Assembly (NCBI RefSeq): GCF_000384335.2
Contig: NZ_KQ031382.1
Location: forward strand, 3,111,545 to 3,175,544
Length of the DNA stretch: 64,000 nucleotides
DNA from: Hyphomicrobium sp. 99
Lineage (GTDB): Bacteria; Pseudomonadota; Alphaproteobacteria; Rhizobiales; Hyphomicrobiaceae
Direction of reading: 5' to 3'
Positions 62,659 to 64,000 of the stretch are shown here, piece by piece. How positions within the stretch are numbered: the stretch's first letter is position 1; each line of letters starts with the position of its first letter. The notes beneath the pieces were generated by a model. That model saw only the letters and a program-made list of their open reading frames with translations, had not been told where the DNA came from and did no database searches. A program made the position numbers and the translations under genes.

Positions 62659-63297
62659 GTGCGCGGAAGCATTAGTGTCGCTTATGTTGCCATGTGGGTG
62701 GGCTTGCTCCTTCCAGCCGCGAGCGCCCCGTCGGAAGCCCAGTCTCTACCCGACGCCCTATCCGGCCCCGCCAATAAGGCGGCCCAGGGAAGTTGGACGA
62801 CCGTAACGGCCCCCACCCGGCCGGCAGGTTCATTCGATCACTGGCAAGCCAAAATCACCATCGCGAAGCCATCCTTCGCCGATCCCAAGCAGACAGCCCC
62901 TACGGCCGCGCCCCTTGCCGAGCCCCCGTACGCCCTTCATGGCCCAAACCCGGCGGGCGCCGGTCATACGTTGACCGGCATCGCGTCCTTTTATGGAACG
63001 GGCTCGCGGACCGCGACCGGGGAAGCCTTCAATCCGCAAGATCTGACGGCCGCGCATCGGACCCTACCCTTCGGCACGCGCGTCCGCGTGACGAGGGTCG
63101 ACAGCGGCGATAGCGTCATCGTCCGGATCAACGACCGTGGCCCCTTCAAGCCCGGCCGCGTGATCGACCTTTCGACGAAAGCCGCCGAGAACCTCGGAAT
63201 AACCGGAAAGGGCCTGGCGGCCGTCAAGCTTGAGGTCCTCGACCGCGAAGCCGGTCCGCGAGTGGAAAACGTCGCTCAACGCTCGGAACGCCGGTAA
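62659..63297 (+). CDS. RlpA-like lytic transglycosylase 2
   Basis: A 212-residue paralogue. A signal peptide (cleavage after SEAQ, about residue 28) and a 75-residue Pro/Ala-rich linker lead to the same double-psi barrel (about 108-200): LTGIASFYGTGSRTATGEAF, LTAAHRTLPFGTRVRVTR and VIVRINDRGPFKPGRVIDLS. The core is about as conserved as in RlpA 1, while the linkers differ, so the two probably act at different depths or sites. The start is GTG at 62659; the ATG at 62655 is out of frame. The 3' end overlaps the LprI-like gene by 22 bases, tail to tail. Confidence 0.9.
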   Translation: MRGSISVAYVAMWVGLLLPAASAPSEAQSLPDALSGPANKAAQGSWTTVTAPTRPAGSFDHWQAKITIAKPSFADPKQTAPTAAPLAEPPYALHGPNPAGAGHTLTGIASFYGTGSRTATGEAFNPQDLTAAHRTLPFGTRVRVTRVDSGDSVIVRINDRGPFKPGRVIDLSTKAAENLGITGKGLAAVKLEVLDREAGPRVENVAQRSERR

Positions 63298-63659
63298 GCC
63301 TGCTCGAGGCGGGATTCCAAGACACTGATCTGATCGAGATAGGCGCCCCGGATGCATTCGGTGTCCCGGCCGCAGCTGTCGCGCGCATCCAGAAACTGCC
63401 GCTGATAGTTCCTCAAATCGTTGCGGTCGTAACGATTGCCGTACGCCGCTTTGAGCTCCGAATATAAAGAGCTCATCCGCTCGTCGAGACCAGCCAGCCT
63501 GTCGCTCCGGCAGATCGTCCGTTCAGACGTCGTCTGCGCTCTCCGGCAGTCGAATTCCTGCGCGGCTGCGGGACGAACCGACACCGCGAATAATGTGAGC
63601 GCCAACAGCGATCCTGCCGAAACAGCCGCTGCCAACTTCAAGGTTCCCGTATCCGACAT
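63276..63659 (-). CDS. LprI-like (DUF1311) lysozyme-inhibitor-type exported protein
   Basis: A 127-residue exported protein with a signal peptide (cleavage after AAAQ, about residue 34). The DUF1311/LprI motif is seen: FDCRRAQTTSERTICRSDRL, LDERMSSLYSELKAAYG, and a second cysteine pair DSCGRDTECIRGAY, followed by a helix. LprI of Mycobacterium inhibits lysozyme; other members are uncharacterised. Next to two RlpA genes it may protect or regulate peptidoglycan enzymes (inference). Its 3' end overlaps rlpA 2 by 22 bases. Confidence 0.88.
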   Translation of the reverse strand: MSDTGTLKLAAAVSAGSLLALTLFAVSVRPAAAQEFDCRRAQTTSERTICRSDRLAGLDERMSSLYSELKAAYGNRYDRNDLRNYQRQFLDARDSCGRDTECIRGAYLDQISVLESRLEQAYRRSER

Positions 63660-63889
63660 GTGCCCATCTCCTCAGTTCTCGCGCCTCTCTCGGCGCCGCC
63701 CCACCCCAGCGGTGGACAAGCCGACAATGCGAAAAACCGCCCGGAAACGTGAGGCCGTTAAGCGCCACCCGGCGGTAATGGGAGGAAGTCGGATTATTGC
63801 CCCCGGATTCCGATTGCGTCCGAACGGAAAGAATCGGTAATTTCCGATACCGGCGGCGTCCGTCGCCGGACTTCAAAATCAAGCGGCCA

Positions 63890-64000
63890 ATGAAGAAAGC
63901 TGTCGCCCAGCCTGCGCCCGTAACCACTCGTCCTGAGGCGCTCGAGCGCATCAAGACGGCGATGGTCGAAAAGAAGCTGACGCAGGCGGAACTCGCCGAC
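63890..64000 (+). CDS. XRE-family helix-turn-helix regulator (partial, 3' end outside window)
   Basis: The frame is open from ATG 63890 to the window edge (37 codons). After a 15-residue lead, ALERIKTAMVEKKLTQAELAD looks like the first helices of an XRE/Cro-type HTH domain. Only this part is visible, so targets and the rest of the protein cannot be judged; the start is also uncertain. Confidence 0.7.
   Translation, partial: MKKAVAQPAPVTTRPEALERIKTAMVEKKLTQAELAD

Overview
This window is chromosomal DNA from a GC-rich alphaproteobacterium. The gene set points to the Rhizobiales/Hyphomicrobiales, possibly a Hyphomicrobium-like organism. Pointers are usg, a TIGR02300 FYDLN-type protein, DUF930 and DUF1285 proteins, an HWE/HisKA_2-type sensor kinase, an alphaproteobacterial suf operon with an Irr-box-like site, two bactofilins, a MoxR/DUF58/DUF4159 cluster and a Rhizobiales-style Omp25-like barrel. 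The genus is inference; the class is well supported. I saw no rRNA gene, no complete tRNA and no CRISPR array.

Layout. 0-3.1 kb: putA (minus strand, 3' end outside the window). 3.3-6.3 kb: panC and parE. 6.4-8.8 kb: a fatty acid desaturase and a decayed aquaporin (aqpZ) pseudogene. 9-10.8 kb: an RhlE-like DEAD-box helicase with a long low-complexity tail. 10.8-18.7 kb (minus): a full Fe-S assembly operon. Its head gene is an in-frame fusion of an IscR-type [2Fe-2S] regulator to a cysteine desulfurase, followed by sufB, sufC, sufD, sufS, sufT, sufA and a TfoX-like gene. A palindrome beside the start codon and an Irr-box-like site lie upstream. 19-27.5 kb: alpha/beta hydrolase, anmK, tyrS, a large AsmA/YhdP-like protein, a Bcp peroxiredoxin and bactofilin 1. 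27.6-31 kb: a YhaO/YhaN-type nuclease plus SMC-like ATPase pair. 31-36.7 kb: small housekeeping genes (GNAT, lipoprotein, MarC, usg, sensor kinase, FYDLN protein, DUF930, arsC).

36.7-40.2 kb is the main accessory region. It holds REP-like palindromes, GTCATCC/GGATCC inverted elements, a 50-bp direct repeat, a psiF-like gene and an A+T-richer KAP-type P-loop NTPase. 40.2-50.6 kb: DUF1285 divergent from moxR, DUF58, BatA/DUF4159 and a vWA-like membrane protein, then a catalytically degraded 3-hydroxyisobutyrate-dehydrogenase-like protein and a PLC-like/DUF4332 protein. 50.7-53 kb: a TPP riboswitch and thiC. 53-54.5 kb: a Cys-rich protein, an outer-membrane barrel and a deletion remnant of a second barrel copy. 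54.6-56.2 kb: two small membrane proteins and a 25-codon ORF whose Shine-Dalgarno fully matches the 16S tail.

56-64 kb is dominated by cell-envelope genes: NodB deacetylase, bactofilin 2, CorA, a broken chrA, two RlpA proteins, an LprI-like protein and the start of an XRE regulator. Bactofilins commonly act with peptidoglycan enzymes, so this neighbourhood may be functionally linked. The most unusual items are the IscR-desulfurase fusion with its candidate operator, the 55.5-kb micro-gene, the repeat-flanked KAP NTPase, and three pseudogenes or gene remnants (aqpZ, chrA, barrel).
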